Below, in pieces: positions 42,568 through 51,250 of a DNA stretch of 64,000 nt. Both the position numbers and the translations under genes were made by a program. The stretch is from Streptomyces clavuligerus. GTDB taxonomy: Bacteria > Actinomycetota > Actinomycetes > Streptomycetales > Streptomycetaceae. The stretch is taken from contig NZ_CP027858.1 in the NCBI RefSeq assembly GCF_005519465.1, positions 6,311,001 to 6,375,000 on the forward strand. Direction: 5' to 3'. Numbering within the stretch: position 1 is the stretch's first letter; every line of letters begins with the position of its first letter. The notes beneath the pieces were generated by a model. The model was given only the letters and a program-made list of their open reading frames with translations, searched no databases and was not told where the DNA came from.

Positions 42568-43466
42568 CCGCCACCGCGCCCGCACCCGGCGCCCGCGACC
42601 GGCGCCGCCCCCGGATACGCCCCGGACGGATCGGCCTCCACGCCTTTCTGACGGGGGTCTCGCTCGCCTTCCTCGCCCCGCTGCTGCTCGCCGTCTACGC
42701 CTCGCTCCGCCCCTACGACGAGACCTCCGAGCACGGCTACTTCTCCCTGCCGAGGAAGCTCTCCCTCGACTACTACCAACAGGCGTTCACCGACTCGGGC
42801 ATGACGAAGTACTTGGTGAACACCCTGCTCATCGCCGTGCCCGGGGTGCTGATCACCCTCTTCTTCGCCTCGTTCGTCGCCTTCTGCACCGCCCGGCTCC
42901 GCCTGCGCGGCTCCCTGGCGCTGCTGATGCTCTTCACGGCGGGGAACCTGCTGCCCCAGCAGGTGATCGTCACCCCGCTCTATGTGCTGTTCAACCGCAT
43001 CCCGCTGCCCTACTGGATGTCCGACTCGATGACGATGTTCGACTCGTACTGGGCGGTGCTCTGTGTCCAGGTCGGCTTCCAGATCGGTTTCTGCGTCTTC
43101 GTCCTCGCCAACTACATGCGCACCCTGCCCCCGGAGATCATGGAGGCCGCCGTCGTGGACGGCGCCGGGGTCTGGACCCGCTACTGGCGCGTCACCCTGC
43201 CGCTGTGCCGCCCCGCGCTCGCCGCGCTCGGCACCCTCCAGTTCACCTGGATGTACAACGACTTCCTGTGGGCGCTGGTCTTCATCTCCGACGGCGACAA
43301 ACTCCCCATCACCTCGGCCCTCAACAACCTCAGGGGCCAATTCTTCACCGACTACAACCTGCTCGCCGCCGGGTCGGTCATCGTCGCCCTGCCGACGATC
43401 GTCGTCTTCCTGCTGCTGCAACGGCACTTCATCGCCGGGCTCACCCTCGGCGCGGGCAAGGGATAG
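42564..43466 (+). CDS. sugar ABC transporter permease, MalG type
   Basis: 300 residues with six transmembrane helices and the EAA loop MEAAVVDGAGVWTRYWRVTL. It ends with the typical MalG-like C-terminus, QRHFIAGLTLGAGKG, which inserts near the ATPase dimer. ATG at 42564 overlaps the preceding stop by four bases. No ATPase gene follows; the partner is expected to be the shared MsiK-type protein elsewhere. Third gene of the inferred alpha-galactoside importer. Confidence 0.93.
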   Translation: MTATAPAPGARDRRRPRIRPGRIGLHAFLTGVSLAFLAPLLLAVYASLRPYDETSEHGYFSLPRKLSLDYYQQAFTDSGMTKYLVNTLLIAVPGVLITLFFASFVAFCTARLRLRGSLALLMLFTAGNLLPQQVIVTPLYVLFNRIPLPYWMSDSMTMFDSYWAVLCVQVGFQIGFCVFVLANYMRTLPPEIMEAAVVDGAGVWTRYWRVTLPLCRPALAALGTLQFTWMYNDFLWALVFISDGDKLPITSALNNLRGQFFTDYNLLAAGSVIVALPTIVVFLLLQRHFIAGLTLGAGKG

Positions 43467-43567
43467 CCGCTCCTCCTCTCCGGCCACCACGGCTCCCGCG
43501 TCGCACGAGGGTTTCCGTGGCAGGGTGTTTTGGGCAGTCCACACTCGGCCGAGGAAGAGGGGGAACC

Positions 43568-44779
43568 GTGATCGTCTGGATCAACGGCGCGTCCGGAGCG
43601 GGCAAGACCACCGCCGCGCGGGAACTGATCGGCCTGATTCCCGACAGCACCCTGTACGACCCCGCGCTCACCGGCGCCGCTCTGCGCGCCCTGCTGCCGC
43701 CCGAGCACCTCGCCCGCGCGGACGGCTGCGGATACCAGGAACTGCCCATCTGGCGACGGCTGGTCGTGGACACGGCCGCCGCCCTGCTCGCCGAGACGGG
43801 CGGCGTGCTGGTGGTGCCGATGAGTCTGCTGCGCCAGGAGTACCGGGACGAGATCTTCGGCGGGCTCGCCGCCCGCAGGATTCCGGTACGGCAGGTGCTG
43901 CTGCGACCGGATGAAACGATCCTGCGCCGACGGATGGCCGCCCGCACCGCCCTGGCCGCCGCCGCGAGCGCCGTCTCCGGACCCCTGGGCACCGGCTCCG
44001 GCGGGCTCCGGGGAACGGACGAGTCTCCAGGGATCGACGCGCCTCAAGGGACGGACGAGCCACAAGGAACCGACGAGAGCCACGGGAACGGGGAGAATCA
44101 CAGGAGCCAGGATTACCACGGGAACGCGGAGTACCACGGGAGCCGCGAGAACCACGGGACAGAGGAGGACGACCCCATCGGCGCCTATCGCGCCGCCCTC
44201 GACTGGATCAGCGAAGACGCCCTCGTCCTCGACACCACCCGGCTCGACCCCCGGCAGACCGCCCAGCGCATCGCCGACGCCGTCCGCACCGGCGAAGCCG
44301 GGGTCTGCGAGATCGTCCAGACACCGGAACCCACCGGGGAGACCGTCGCCGCCGGGGTGCTCCTCTTCGACGACGCGGACCGCGTCCTCCTCGTCGACCC
44401 CACCTACAAACCCGGCTGGGAGTTCCCCGGCGGCGTCGTCGAACCCGGCGAGGCGCCCGCCCGCGCCGGGATGCGGGAGGTCGCGGAGGAACTCGGCATC
44501 GCGCTCGACCGGGTGCCCCGGCTGCTCGTCGTCGACTGGGAACCGCCCCGGCCCCCCGGGTACGGCGGTCTGCGGCTGCTCTTCGACGGCGGACGCCTCG
44601 ACGGCGACCGGGCCCGGCGGGTCCTGCTGCCCGGTGCCGAACTGCGCGGCTGGCGCTTCGCCTGCGAACAGGAGGCACGGGAGATGCTGCCGCCCCAGCG
44701 CTACGAACGGCTCCGCTGGGCGTTGCGCGCCCGGGAACGCGGCAGCGCCCACTACCTGGAGGCCGGTGTACCGCTCTGA
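43568..44779 (+). CDS. P-loop kinase-like domain fused to a Nudix hydrolase
   Basis: 403 residues with two enzyme domains. Residues 1-210 are a small P-loop NTPase: Walker A GASGAGKT at 7-14, then LLVVDTAAALLAETGGVLVV-like strands, resembling AAA/shikimate-kinase-like enzymes. Within it, about residues 140-195, sits a hydrophilic insert of repeated ESHGNGENH-, YHGNAEYHGS- and GTDEPQGTDE-like motifs. Residues 258-400 are a Nudix domain; the Nudix box starts at GGVVEPGE and ends REVAEELGI, complete with its metal-binding glutamates. The GTG at 43568 lies after GGGGGAACC. The substrate of either part is unknown. It lies after the ABC operon but is probably separate. Confidence 0.82.
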   Translation: MIVWINGASGAGKTTAARELIGLIPDSTLYDPALTGAALRALLPPEHLARADGCGYQELPIWRRLVVDTAAALLAETGGVLVVPMSLLRQEYRDEIFGGLAARRIPVRQVLLRPDETILRRRMAARTALAAAASAVSGPLGTGSGGLRGTDESPGIDAPQGTDEPQGTDESHGNGENHRSQDYHGNAEYHGSRENHGTEEDDPIGAYRAALDWISEDALVLDTTRLDPRQTAQRIADAVRTGEAGVCEIVQTPEPTGETVAAGVLLFDDADRVLLVDPTYKPGWEFPGGVVEPGEAPARAGMREVAEELGIALDRVPRLLVVDWEPPRPPGYGGLRLLFDGGRLDGDRARRVLLPGAELRGWRFACEQEAREMLPPQRYERLRWALRARERGSAHYLEAGVPL

Positions 44780-44807
44780 CCCCGGACCGGACGACGACGG
44801 CCCCGAG

Positions 44808-44882
44808 CCGGTCCGTCCGGAACCGGTCGGTCCGGAACCAGTCGGCCTGGAAGCGGTCGGTCTAGAACCGGTCGGAGTTCCG
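44808..44882. repeat. 15-bp tandem repeat at the 3' end of two convergent genes
   Basis: Units of the form CCGGTCGGTCCGGAA run head to tail from 44808; four are recognisable, and a fifth is decayed. They span the spacer behind the Nudix gene and the last codons of the metallo-beta-lactamase-like gene (ending RNSDRF). Confidence 0.75.
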
Positions 44883-45590
44883 GTCGCGCTCGTACGCCGC
44901 CCGCAGCACCGCCCCGGCGTCCTGCCGTACCGGACCGCCGTGGCCGAAGCACGCCAGGTCCGTCTCCAGGGACGCCAGCTCCCCGAACGAGTCCGCAGCG
45001 CGCTCCCCGTCCAGGTTGAACACCCCCCTGATCACCCGTCCGTCGTCCGGAGCCGCGGCGACGGCGTCCCCGGTGAACAGCACACCGTGCTCCGGCAGAT
45101 GGAGAGCGATGCTTCCGTCCGTGTGACCCGGCACGGACACCACCCGGGCCCCGCCCCCGAAGCCGAGGACGTCCCCGCCGGTGACCTCCACCACCGCCGC
45201 GGGCCGTACCCACGGCACCGACGGATCCGGCAGCAGCTCGGCCACCGCGGCGTGGACCGGCCGCTCCCACTCCTCGAAGAGGGGCGGCGGCCCCACCGCG
45301 TCACCCCGGACGAAGGGTGCGTCCGCGTGGTGCGCCAGCACGGCCGCCCCGCTCAGCGCCGCGAACTCCCCGGCCCCGCCCGCGTGGTCCTCGTGGAAGT
45401 GCGTCAGCACGATCCGCCGGACGTCCCGGGGTGCGAACCCCAGCGAGGTCACCGCGTCCGCGATGAGCGCCCCCGCGCCGACCGTTCCCGCGTCGATCAG
45501 CGTCAACACGTCGTCATCACGCCAGAGATACGCCTGCCCCACGGGGAAACGCAGCAGACTCAGCCTCGGCAGCACCTCGATGATCTCCAT
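44862..45590 (-). CDS. metallo-beta-lactamase-fold hydrolase
   Basis: 242 residues with the complete metal motif THFHEDHAGG (H64, H66, D68, H69). A third histidine appears in SVPGHTDGSIALHLP, the bridging Asp in LFTGDAV, and a final His in CFGHGGP. It belongs to the cytoplasmic glyoxalase II-like/lactonase group; the substrate cannot be named. ATG at 45588-45590. It lies downstream of the M20 peptidase gene on the same strand, separated by 121 bp that contain nested hairpins. Confidence 0.88.
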   Translation of the reverse strand: MEIIEVLPRLSLLRFPVGQAYLWRDDDVLTLIDAGTVGAGALIADAVTSLGFAPRDVRRIVLTHFHEDHAGGAGEFAALSGAAVLAHHADAPFVRGDAVGPPPLFEEWERPVHAAVAELLPDPSVPWVRPAAVVEVTGGDVLGFGGGARVVSVPGHTDGSIALHLPEHGVLFTGDAVAAAPDDGRVIRGVFNLDGERAADSFGELASLETDLACFGHGGPVRQDAGAVLRAAYERDRNSDRF

Positions 45591-45627
45591 GGGCCCGACC
45601 GTAGGCGGCGGTCCCGGCAGCGGCGAG

Positions 45628-45669
45628 AGCGCTTCACCCTGGGCGAAGCGCTTCCGCCCAGGGCGGAAG
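45628..45669. promoter_or_regulatory. nested, mutually exclusive hairpins upstream of the MBL-fold gene
   Basis: Three overlapping dyads: AGCGCTTC/GAAGCGCT (45628-45635 with 45645-45652), CCCTGGGCG/CGCCCAGGG (45637-45645 with 45655-45663), and CTTCCGCCC/GGGCGGAAG (45651-45659 with 45661-45669). They share bases, so only some can form at once. The block may be an attenuator, an operator, or the terminator of the M20 gene. Confidence 0.55.
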
Positions 45670-45711
45670 GACAGGGCCCGTACCGAGACGGCACCGGGCC
45701 CGGCCGCCGTC

Positions 45712-47082
45712 TCAGCCCGCCGCGTAGTTCCGCAGGAACAGCGCCTCCGTGACGGACAGCCGCTCCAGCTCCTCGGGCGACACCGACTCGTTCGCCGCGT
45801 GAATCCGGGCCTTCGGCTCGCTCAGCCCGATCAGCAGGATCTCCGCCTCCGGGTAGAGCGTCGCCAGCGTGTTGCAGAGCGGAATCGACCCGCCCATCCC
45901 CGCGGCCTGCATCTCCTGCCCCGGATACGCCACCCGCATCGCGTCCGCCATCGCCGCGTACGCCGGGCTGCCCAGCTCCGCGCGGAACGGCTGGCCCTCG
46001 CCGACCTGTTCCACCGTGACCCGGGCCCCCCAGGGGGTGTGCGCCCGCAGATGCGCCGTCAGCAGCTCGGTCGCCTTCCTGGCGTCCTGCCCCGGCGGCA
46101 CCCGCAGGCTGATCAGCGCCCGCGCCGCGGCCTGCACCGACGGCGTCGCCCCCAGCACCGGAGGACAGTCGATCCCGACCACCGTCACCGCGGGCCGGGC
46201 CCAGATACGGTCCGCGACCGCCCCCGAACCGATCAGCCCGACCCCGTCCAGCACCTTCGCGTCCGACCGGAAGTCGGCCTCCGGATACCCCAGCCCCTCC
46301 CAGGTCTGCTCCGCCTCCAGACCGTCCACGGTCGTCGAACCGTCCTCGGCCCGCAGCGAGTCCAGCACCCGGATGAGCGCCGCCAGCGCGTCCGGGGCGG
46401 CGCCGCCGAACTGCCCCGAGTGCAGATTCGACTCCAGCGTCTCGATCCCGATGCGGAGCATCGTCATCCCGCGCAGCGTCGCCGTGACCGTCGGCAGGCC
46501 CTCACGGAAGTTCCCGCTGTCCCCGATCACGATCGCGTCCGCCGTCAGCAGCTCCGGGTGCGCCTCGGCGTACCGCTCCAGACCGCCGGTGCCCTGCTCC
46601 TCCGAACCCTCCAGGATCATCTTGATCCCGACCGGCACCCCGCCGTTCGCCCGCAGGGCCCGCAGCGCCAGCAGATGCATGATGAAGCCGCCCTTGCAGT
46701 CGGCAGCCCCGCGCGCGTACCAGCGGCCGTCCTCCCGCTCCGTCAGCTCGAACGGGGGCGTCAGCCAGGCGTCCTCGTCCAGCGGCGGCTGGACGTCGTA
46801 ATGCGCGTACAGCACCACGGTCCGCGACCCCGCCGGGCCCGGCAGATACCCGTACACCGACGCCGTGCCGTCCGGGGTGTCGAAGACCTGGACGTCCTCG
46901 AAGCCCTCGGCGCGCAGGGTGTCCGCGCACCAGGCCGCCGCGGCGTCGCACTCGCTCTTCGGGAACTGCGCGGCATCCGCGACCGACCGGAACGCCACCA
47001 GCTCGGCCAGCTCCGTCCGGGCCCTCGGCAGCAGGCTCGCGACGGACTCGGCGATCGTCGCGTCGATCGCATCGGCACTCAT
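45712..47082 (-). CDS. M20-family dipeptidase
   Basis: A 456-residue M20/M25/M40 zinc peptidase, cytoplasmic. The metal and catalytic residues appear in order: YAHYDVQPP (His, Asp), GAADCKGG (bridging Asp), EGSEEQGTGG (general base Glu pair), VIGDSGN (Asp), and IHAANESVSP (final His). The dimerisation domain lies at about 200-330. It hydrolyses dipeptides or acylated amino acids. ATG at 47080-47082 has GGGAG before it. It is divergent from a geranylgeranyl reductase-like gene and upstream of the MBL-fold gene. Confidence 0.92.
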   Translation of the reverse strand: MSADAIDATIAESVASLLPRARTELAELVAFRSVADAAQFPKSECDAAAAWCADTLRAEGFEDVQVFDTPDGTASVYGYLPGPAGSRTVVLYAHYDVQPPLDEDAWLTPPFELTEREDGRWYARGAADCKGGFIMHLLALRALRANGGVPVGIKMILEGSEEQGTGGLERYAEAHPELLTADAIVIGDSGNFREGLPTVTATLRGMTMLRIGIETLESNLHSGQFGGAAPDALAALIRVLDSLRAEDGSTTVDGLEAEQTWEGLGYPEADFRSDAKVLDGVGLIGSGAVADRIWARPAVTVVGIDCPPVLGATPSVQAAARALISLRVPPGQDARKATELLTAHLRAHTPWGARVTVEQVGEGQPFRAELGSPAYAAMADAMRVAYPGQEMQAAGMGGSIPLCNTLATLYPEAEILLIGLSEPKARIHAANESVSPEELERLSVTEALFLRNYAAG

Positions 47083-47182
47083 GGGCACGCTCCCGGTTGC
47101 TCTGGCGTTGTGTGGGACAGGTACGGCAAATGCGTGCTCGATCCTCCCACAGCGATGCGAGAAGAGGGCGCCGTAGGATGCC

Positions 47183-48466
47183 GTGAAGAGCATGGCCAAG
47201 GCGTCGGATCGGGAGCAGAAGCACATCGTGAGCAGCGACAACGGTGGCACCGGGGCAGAGACAGAGGCACAGGGGCACGACGGGACGGTGTGGGACGTCG
47301 TGGTCGTCGGCGCCGGGCCGGCAGGCGCTTCGGCCGCCTACGCGGCAGCGGTGGCGGGCCGTCAGGTGCTGCTGCTGGAGAAGGCCGAACTGCCGCGCTA
47401 CAAGACCTGCGGCGGAGGCATCATCGGCCCCACCCGGGACAGTCTCCCGCCGGGGTTCGACCTCCCGCTGCGGGACCGCGTCCACGCGGTGACCTTTACC
47501 CTCAACGGACGGCTGAGCCGCACCCGCCGTTCCAGGAAGATGCTGTTCGGGCTGGTCAACCGGCCGGAGTTCGACGCCCAGCTGGTCGAGCACGCCCAGA
47601 AGGCGGGCGCTGTGCTGCGCACCGGCGTCACCGTCTCCCGGGTCGAGCAGCACGGGCCCGCCGTGCCGGACCGCCGCACCGTCGCCGTCGTGACCTCGGA
47701 CGGCGAGACGGTCCTCGCGCGCGCCGTCGTCGGCGCGGACGGCAGCGCCAGCCGCATAGGTGCCCATGTCGGGGTCAAGCTGGACCAGGTCGATCTCGGT
47801 CTGGAGGCGGAGATCCCCGTTCCGGAGCCGGTGGCCGAGGACTGGGCGGGGCGGGTCCTCATCGACTGGGGCCCGATGCCGGGCAGCTACGGCTGGGTCT
47901 TCCCCAAGGGCAGGACGCTCACGGTCGGGGTGATCTCCGCCCGCGGCGAGGGCGCCGCCACCAAGCGCTATCTGGAGGACTTCATCGCCCGGCTCGGCCT
48001 CGCGGGCTTCGAACCGGCGATCTCCTCCGGCCATCTCACGCGCTGCCGCAGCGACGACTCGCCGCTCTCCCGGGGCCGCGTCCTCGTCTGCGGCGACGCC
48101 GCCGGACTGCTGGAGCCCTGGACCCGTGAGGGCATCTCCTTCGCCCTGCGCTCGGGTCGGCTCGCGGGGGAGTGGGCGGTCAGGATCTCGGAGGCCCATG
48201 ACGCGGTGGACGCCCGCCGCCAGGCGCTGAACTACGCCTTCGCCATCAAATCGGGGCTGGGCGTGGAGATGGGCGTCGGGCGGCGGCTGCTCACCGTCTT
48301 CGAGCGCCGCCCCGGCGTCGTCCACGCGGCGCTCACCGGCTTCCGGCCCGCCTGGCGGGCCTTCACCGACATCACCCGGGGCTCCACCACCCTCGCGGGC
48401 ATCGTCCGTACCAGCGCGGTCGCCCGCCGGGCCCTGGAGACCCTGGACCGGCGCGCCAAGGGCTGA
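47183..48466 (+). CDS. geranylgeranyl reductase-family FAD oxidoreductase
   Basis: A 427-residue flavoprotein. The dinucleotide-binding motif VVVVGAGPAGASAAY starts near residue 38. LEKAELPRYKTCGGG, the substrate-side cysteine motif of geranylgeranyl reductases, is intact. AVVGADGSASRIG and RVLVCGDAAGLLEPWTREGIS form the second FAD contact. Such enzymes saturate isoprenoid chains, for example those of menaquinone or membrane lipids. Starts at GTG 47183, ATG 47192 or GTG 47228 are all possible, since the first 36 residues are not conserved. No isoprenoid genes lie next to it. Confidence 0.88.
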   Translation: MKSMAKASDREQKHIVSSDNGGTGAETEAQGHDGTVWDVVVVGAGPAGASAAYAAAVAGRQVLLLEKAELPRYKTCGGGIIGPTRDSLPPGFDLPLRDRVHAVTFTLNGRLSRTRRSRKMLFGLVNRPEFDAQLVEHAQKAGAVLRTGVTVSRVEQHGPAVPDRRTVAVVTSDGETVLARAVVGADGSASRIGAHVGVKLDQVDLGLEAEIPVPEPVAEDWAGRVLIDWGPMPGSYGWVFPKGRTLTVGVISARGEGAATKRYLEDFIARLGLAGFEPAISSGHLTRCRSDDSPLSRGRVLVCGDAAGLLEPWTREGISFALRSGRLAGEWAVRISEAHDAVDARRQALNYAFAIKSGLGVEMGVGRRLLTVFERRPGVVHAALTGFRPAWRAFTDITRGSTTLAGIVRTSAVARRALETLDRRAKG

Positions 48467-48487
48467 CCCGGCGGCCCGGGACATCCC

Positions 48488-48531
48488 GGCGGTGGCGTCC
48501 GTGTCGCGGTGGCGGCGCGGACGCCACCGCC
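48488..48531. terminator. 14-bp perfect stem between convergent genes
   Basis: GGCGGTGGCGTCCG (48488-48501) pairs fully with CGGACGCCACCGCC (48518-48531) over a 16-nt loop. It lies between the reductase stops and is probably bidirectional. Confidence 0.7.
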
Positions 48532-48585
48532 GTCCTCGCTGTCCCCGTGCTGTCCCCGTCGTGCCGACAGGTCCCTGCCACCCGC

Positions 48586-49041
48586 TCACTCGCCGACCGT
48601 GATCCGGAACACCGGGTGCCGGTGCGCCGCGGCCAGCAGCTCCTCGTCCGTCGACCCGGCGTTCACCTCGCCGAAGAAGCGTCCGACCTCCCAGCCCCAG
48701 CGCTCCAGATACTCACGCAGCAGCGCGGGCTTCTCCGCGTCCGGCAGCTCCACGGCGGTGAAGTACTGCGTCCGGCGGCCGACCCGGAGCCGGCCGCCAC
48801 CGGCCGCGCGCAGATTGCGCACCCAGTGCGAGTGGCCCCGGGCCGAGATCAGATACGGGCCGCCCTCGTACGGCAGCGGGTTCACGGGGATGCTGCGCCA
48901 CTCCCCGCTGGCGCGCCCCCGCACCGACAGCTCGGCGGTGCCCATGACGCTGACGCCCTTGCGCGCGAGCCAGCCGATGGCTCCGTTCATCAGGGAGTCG
49001 ACCCGGTTGGGCTTGATGTAGTGCAGCTGCTGCTGGGGCAT
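48586..49041 (-). CDS. F420-type nitroreductase/quinone reductase family protein
   Basis: 151 residues in the PF04075-like split-barrel family of deazaflavin (F420H2)-dependent reductases, which includes mycobacterial Ddn. Visible are the helix NGAIGWLARKG, VRGRASGEWRSIPVNPLPYEG, the SHWVRNLRAAGGGRLRVGRR cofactor-binding segment, and the C-terminal FFGEVNAGSTDEELLAAAHRHPVFRI. The family reduces quinones or nitro compounds. ATG at 49039-49041 follows GGAG; a longer start has no support. It is divergent from a TetR gene with two matching operators between them, so that regulator probably controls it. Confidence 0.85.
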   Translation of the reverse strand: MPQQQLHYIKPNRVDSLMNGAIGWLARKGVSVMGTAELSVRGRASGEWRSIPVNPLPYEGGPYLISARGHSHWVRNLRAAGGGRLRVGRRTQYFTAVELPDAEKPALLREYLERWGWEVGRFFGEVNAGSTDEELLAAAHRHPVFRITVGE

Positions 49042-49087
49042 GACGGGCTCCTGCGGAGGGGTGTCGGGCGGGCGGATCATGGATTGG

Positions 49088-49102
49088 GAGAGCGGTGCTC
49101 TC
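49088..49102. promoter_or_regulatory. operator copy 1, reductase/TetR intergenic
   Basis: GAGAGC-GGT-GCTCTC, a 6-3-6 dyad with core AGAGC-N3-GCTCT shared with the second copy. It is centred 54 bp upstream of the reductase start. Confidence 0.6.
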
Positions 49103-49137
49103 GCTTGAGATCAGTCTGCATGGATCGGTGCGCCAAA

Positions 49138-49156
49138 TCAAGAGCACTGCTCTTGA
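49138..49156. promoter_or_regulatory. operator copy 2, reductase/TetR intergenic
   Basis: TCAAGAGCA-C-TGCTCTTGA, a perfect 19-bp palindrome with the same AGAGC-N3-GCTCT core. The centres of the two sites are 52 bp apart, close to five helical turns. Confidence 0.7.
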
Positions 49157-49231
49157 AAGTGTTCAGCGATCCCATTCCGAATCGTCGATCTCATTCTTGG
49201 TCAGTGCTCCGAACCATGGGAGAATCCCTTC

Positions 49232-49972
49232 ATGACCACGATCAAAGGGGCCCGCGCCCGCGCCCGTCTCGAAGTCACCGCCGCCATCAAGGACGAGGCG
49301 CGGCGGCAGCTCGCCGAGGAGGGCGCGGCCAAGCTCTCGCTGCGCGCGGTCGCCCGGGAGCTGGGCATGGTCTCCTCGGCGCTCTACCGCTACTTCCCCA
49401 GCCGGGACGACCTGCTCACGGCCCTGATCATCGACGCCTACGACCAGATCGGGGCCGCCGCGGAGTTCGCCCTGCGGCAGCCGCCGCGCGCCGGGACCGA
49501 CGTCCTCGACGTGCCCCTCGTCCGCTGGACCGCGGTCTGCCGGGCGGTGCGCTCCTGGGCGCTGGACCACCCCCACGAGTACGCGCTGATCTACGGCTCC
49601 CCGGTCCCCGGCTACACCGCCCCCCAGGACACGGTCGGCCCGGCCGCCCGTGTCGGCGGCGCGCTGATCGCCGTCGCCCGGGACGCGCGCCGCGCCGGAG
49701 TGCTCGCTGTGCCCCCGCTCGACACGGAGCTGGTCCCCGAGGCCCGGCGGCTGGCGGCGCAGCTCGCTCCCGATCTGCCCGCCGCCGTGGTCGTGGCGCT
49801 GGTGGCGGCGTGGTCGCAGCTCTTCGGGCTGATCTCCTTCGAGCTGTTCGGCCAGTTCCACGGCGTGGTCGAGGACCGGGACGCCTTCTTCGGGCAGGCG
49901 GTCGCCCGGCTGGGCCGGGACGCCGGTCTGCACAGCCTGCCGACCGTACAAAGGGTGCATGACAGTCCGTAA
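49232..49972 (+). CDS. TetR-family regulator with WHG-type ligand domain
   Basis: 246 residues. The helix-turn-helix is at about 37-68, with LSLRAVARELGMVSSALYRYF as the recognition part. The C-terminal domain contains WALDHPHEYALIYGSPVPGY, typical of the TetR_C_33/WHG group. ATG at 49232. It is divergent from the F420-type reductase gene with twin palindromes between them. The likely action is repression of both genes until a hydrophobic substrate binds. The ligand is unknown. Confidence 0.9.
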   Translation: MTTIKGARARARLEVTAAIKDEARRQLAEEGAAKLSLRAVARELGMVSSALYRYFPSRDDLLTALIIDAYDQIGAAAEFALRQPPRAGTDVLDVPLVRWTAVCRAVRSWALDHPHEYALIYGSPVPGYTAPQDTVGPAARVGGALIAVARDARRAGVLAVPPLDTELVPEARRLAAQLAPDLPAAVVVALVAAWSQLFGLISFELFGQFHGVVEDRDAFFGQAVARLGRDAGLHSLPTVQRVHDSP

Positions 49973-50038
49973 CGGCCCTCCCGCAGGGGGACGGAGGTGC
50001 CGGAGGGGGCGTCCCGGCGGCATGGGAGACTCGCCCTC

Positions 50039-51250
50039 ATGAGCGGCAACGGGACAGGCACCAGAGGACGGCTGGAGAGGGGCCGCGGCGCGCTCGGCCC
50101 CGCGCTGGAGCTGGTGCACACGGGCCGCGCGCCCACCCGGGCCGTCCTCACCGCCGAACTCGGCGTCACCCGTGCCACGGCGGGAGCCGTCGCCGCCGAA
50201 CTGGAGGCGCTCGGGCTGATCCGGGTCGACTCCCGCCCGGCCGCCGCCGGTTCCCAGGGGCGCCCCTCCCACCGGCTCTCCCTGGACGAGTCGGGCCCCG
50301 TCGTCCTCGCCGCCCAGATCCACGCCGACGGCTTCCGCGCCGCCCTGGTCGGCCTGGGCGGCCGGACGGTCGCCACCGTCCCGGGCCGTCTCACCCCCAC
50401 CGCCGACCCCGTGCAGATGGTGGGCGCGGTGGTCGACGCCGGGGCGGCCCTGCTCGCCGAGAGCGGGCGCCGCTGTGTCGGCGCCGGCCTCGCCGTCCCC
50501 TCCGCCGTGGCCGAACCCGAGGGCACCGCGCGGGGCCCCCTGCACCTCGCCTGGCCCGCGGGCTCCCCCGTACGGGCCGTCTTCGCCGAACGGGTGCGCG
50601 CCGCCGGGATCGACGGCCCCGCCTTCACCGGCAACGACGTCAACCTCGCCGCCCTCGCCGAGCACCGGCACGGCGCGGGCCGCGGCGCCCGGCATCTGCT
50701 CTGCGTCGCCACCGGTCACCGGGGGGTCGGCGGTGCGCTGGTGCTCGACGGGCGGCTGCACACGGGCAGTTCGGGGCTCGCCCTCGAAGTCGGCCATCTC
50801 ACCGTCAACCCGGAGGGGCGGCCCTGCCACTGCGGCAGCCGCGGCTGTCTGGACGTCGAGGCCGACCCGCTGGCCTTCCTCACCGCGGCGGGCCGCCGCC
50901 CGGGCCCGGAGGGGTCGCTGCTCCAGCAGTCCCGTGAGCTGCTCCGCTCCGAGTACGGGGAGCCGGGGGTGCGCGCGGCGGCCGAGGAGCTGGTGGACCG
51001 GCTCGGTCTGGGCCTGGCCGGTCTGGTCAACATCCTCAACCCGGACCGGATCGTCCTCGGCGGGCTCCACCGCGAACTCCTCGCCGCGGAGCCGGAGCGG
51101 TTGCGCGCGGTGGTCGCGGACCGCAGCCTCTGGGGCCGGGGCGGCGAGGTCCCCGTCCTGCCCAGCGCCCTCGACCACAACAGCCTGGTCGGGGCGGCGG
51201 AGCTGGCCTGGCAGCCGGTCCTCGACGACCCGCTGACCGCACTCGGCTGA
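50039..51250 (+). CDS. ROK-family transcriptional repressor (NagC/XylR type)
   Basis: 403 residues. An N-terminal winged helix (about 14-70, with AELGVTRATAGAVAAELEALGLI) precedes a ROK domain. The ROK part keeps the zinc motif PCHCGSRGCLDVE and the GNDVNLAALAEH segment. The ATP loop is degenerate, as expected of repressors. Such regulators sense a sugar or sugar phosphate and control its uptake. ATG at 50039 follows GGGAG. No sugar genes are adjacent, so the target is unclear. The region behind it is a long repeat tract. Confidence 0.9.
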   Translation: MSGNGTGTRGRLERGRGALGPALELVHTGRAPTRAVLTAELGVTRATAGAVAAELEALGLIRVDSRPAAAGSQGRPSHRLSLDESGPVVLAAQIHADGFRAALVGLGGRTVATVPGRLTPTADPVQMVGAVVDAGAALLAESGRRCVGAGLAVPSAVAEPEGTARGPLHLAWPAGSPVRAVFAERVRAAGIDGPAFTGNDVNLAALAEHRHGAGRGARHLLCVATGHRGVGGALVLDGRLHTGSSGLALEVGHLTVNPEGRPCHCGSRGCLDVEADPLAFLTAAGRRPGPEGSLLQQSRELLRSEYGEPGVRAAAEELVDRLGLGLAGLVNILNPDRIVLGGLHRELLAAEPERLRAVVADRSLWGRGGEVPVLPSALDHNSLVGAAELAWQPVLDDPLTALG

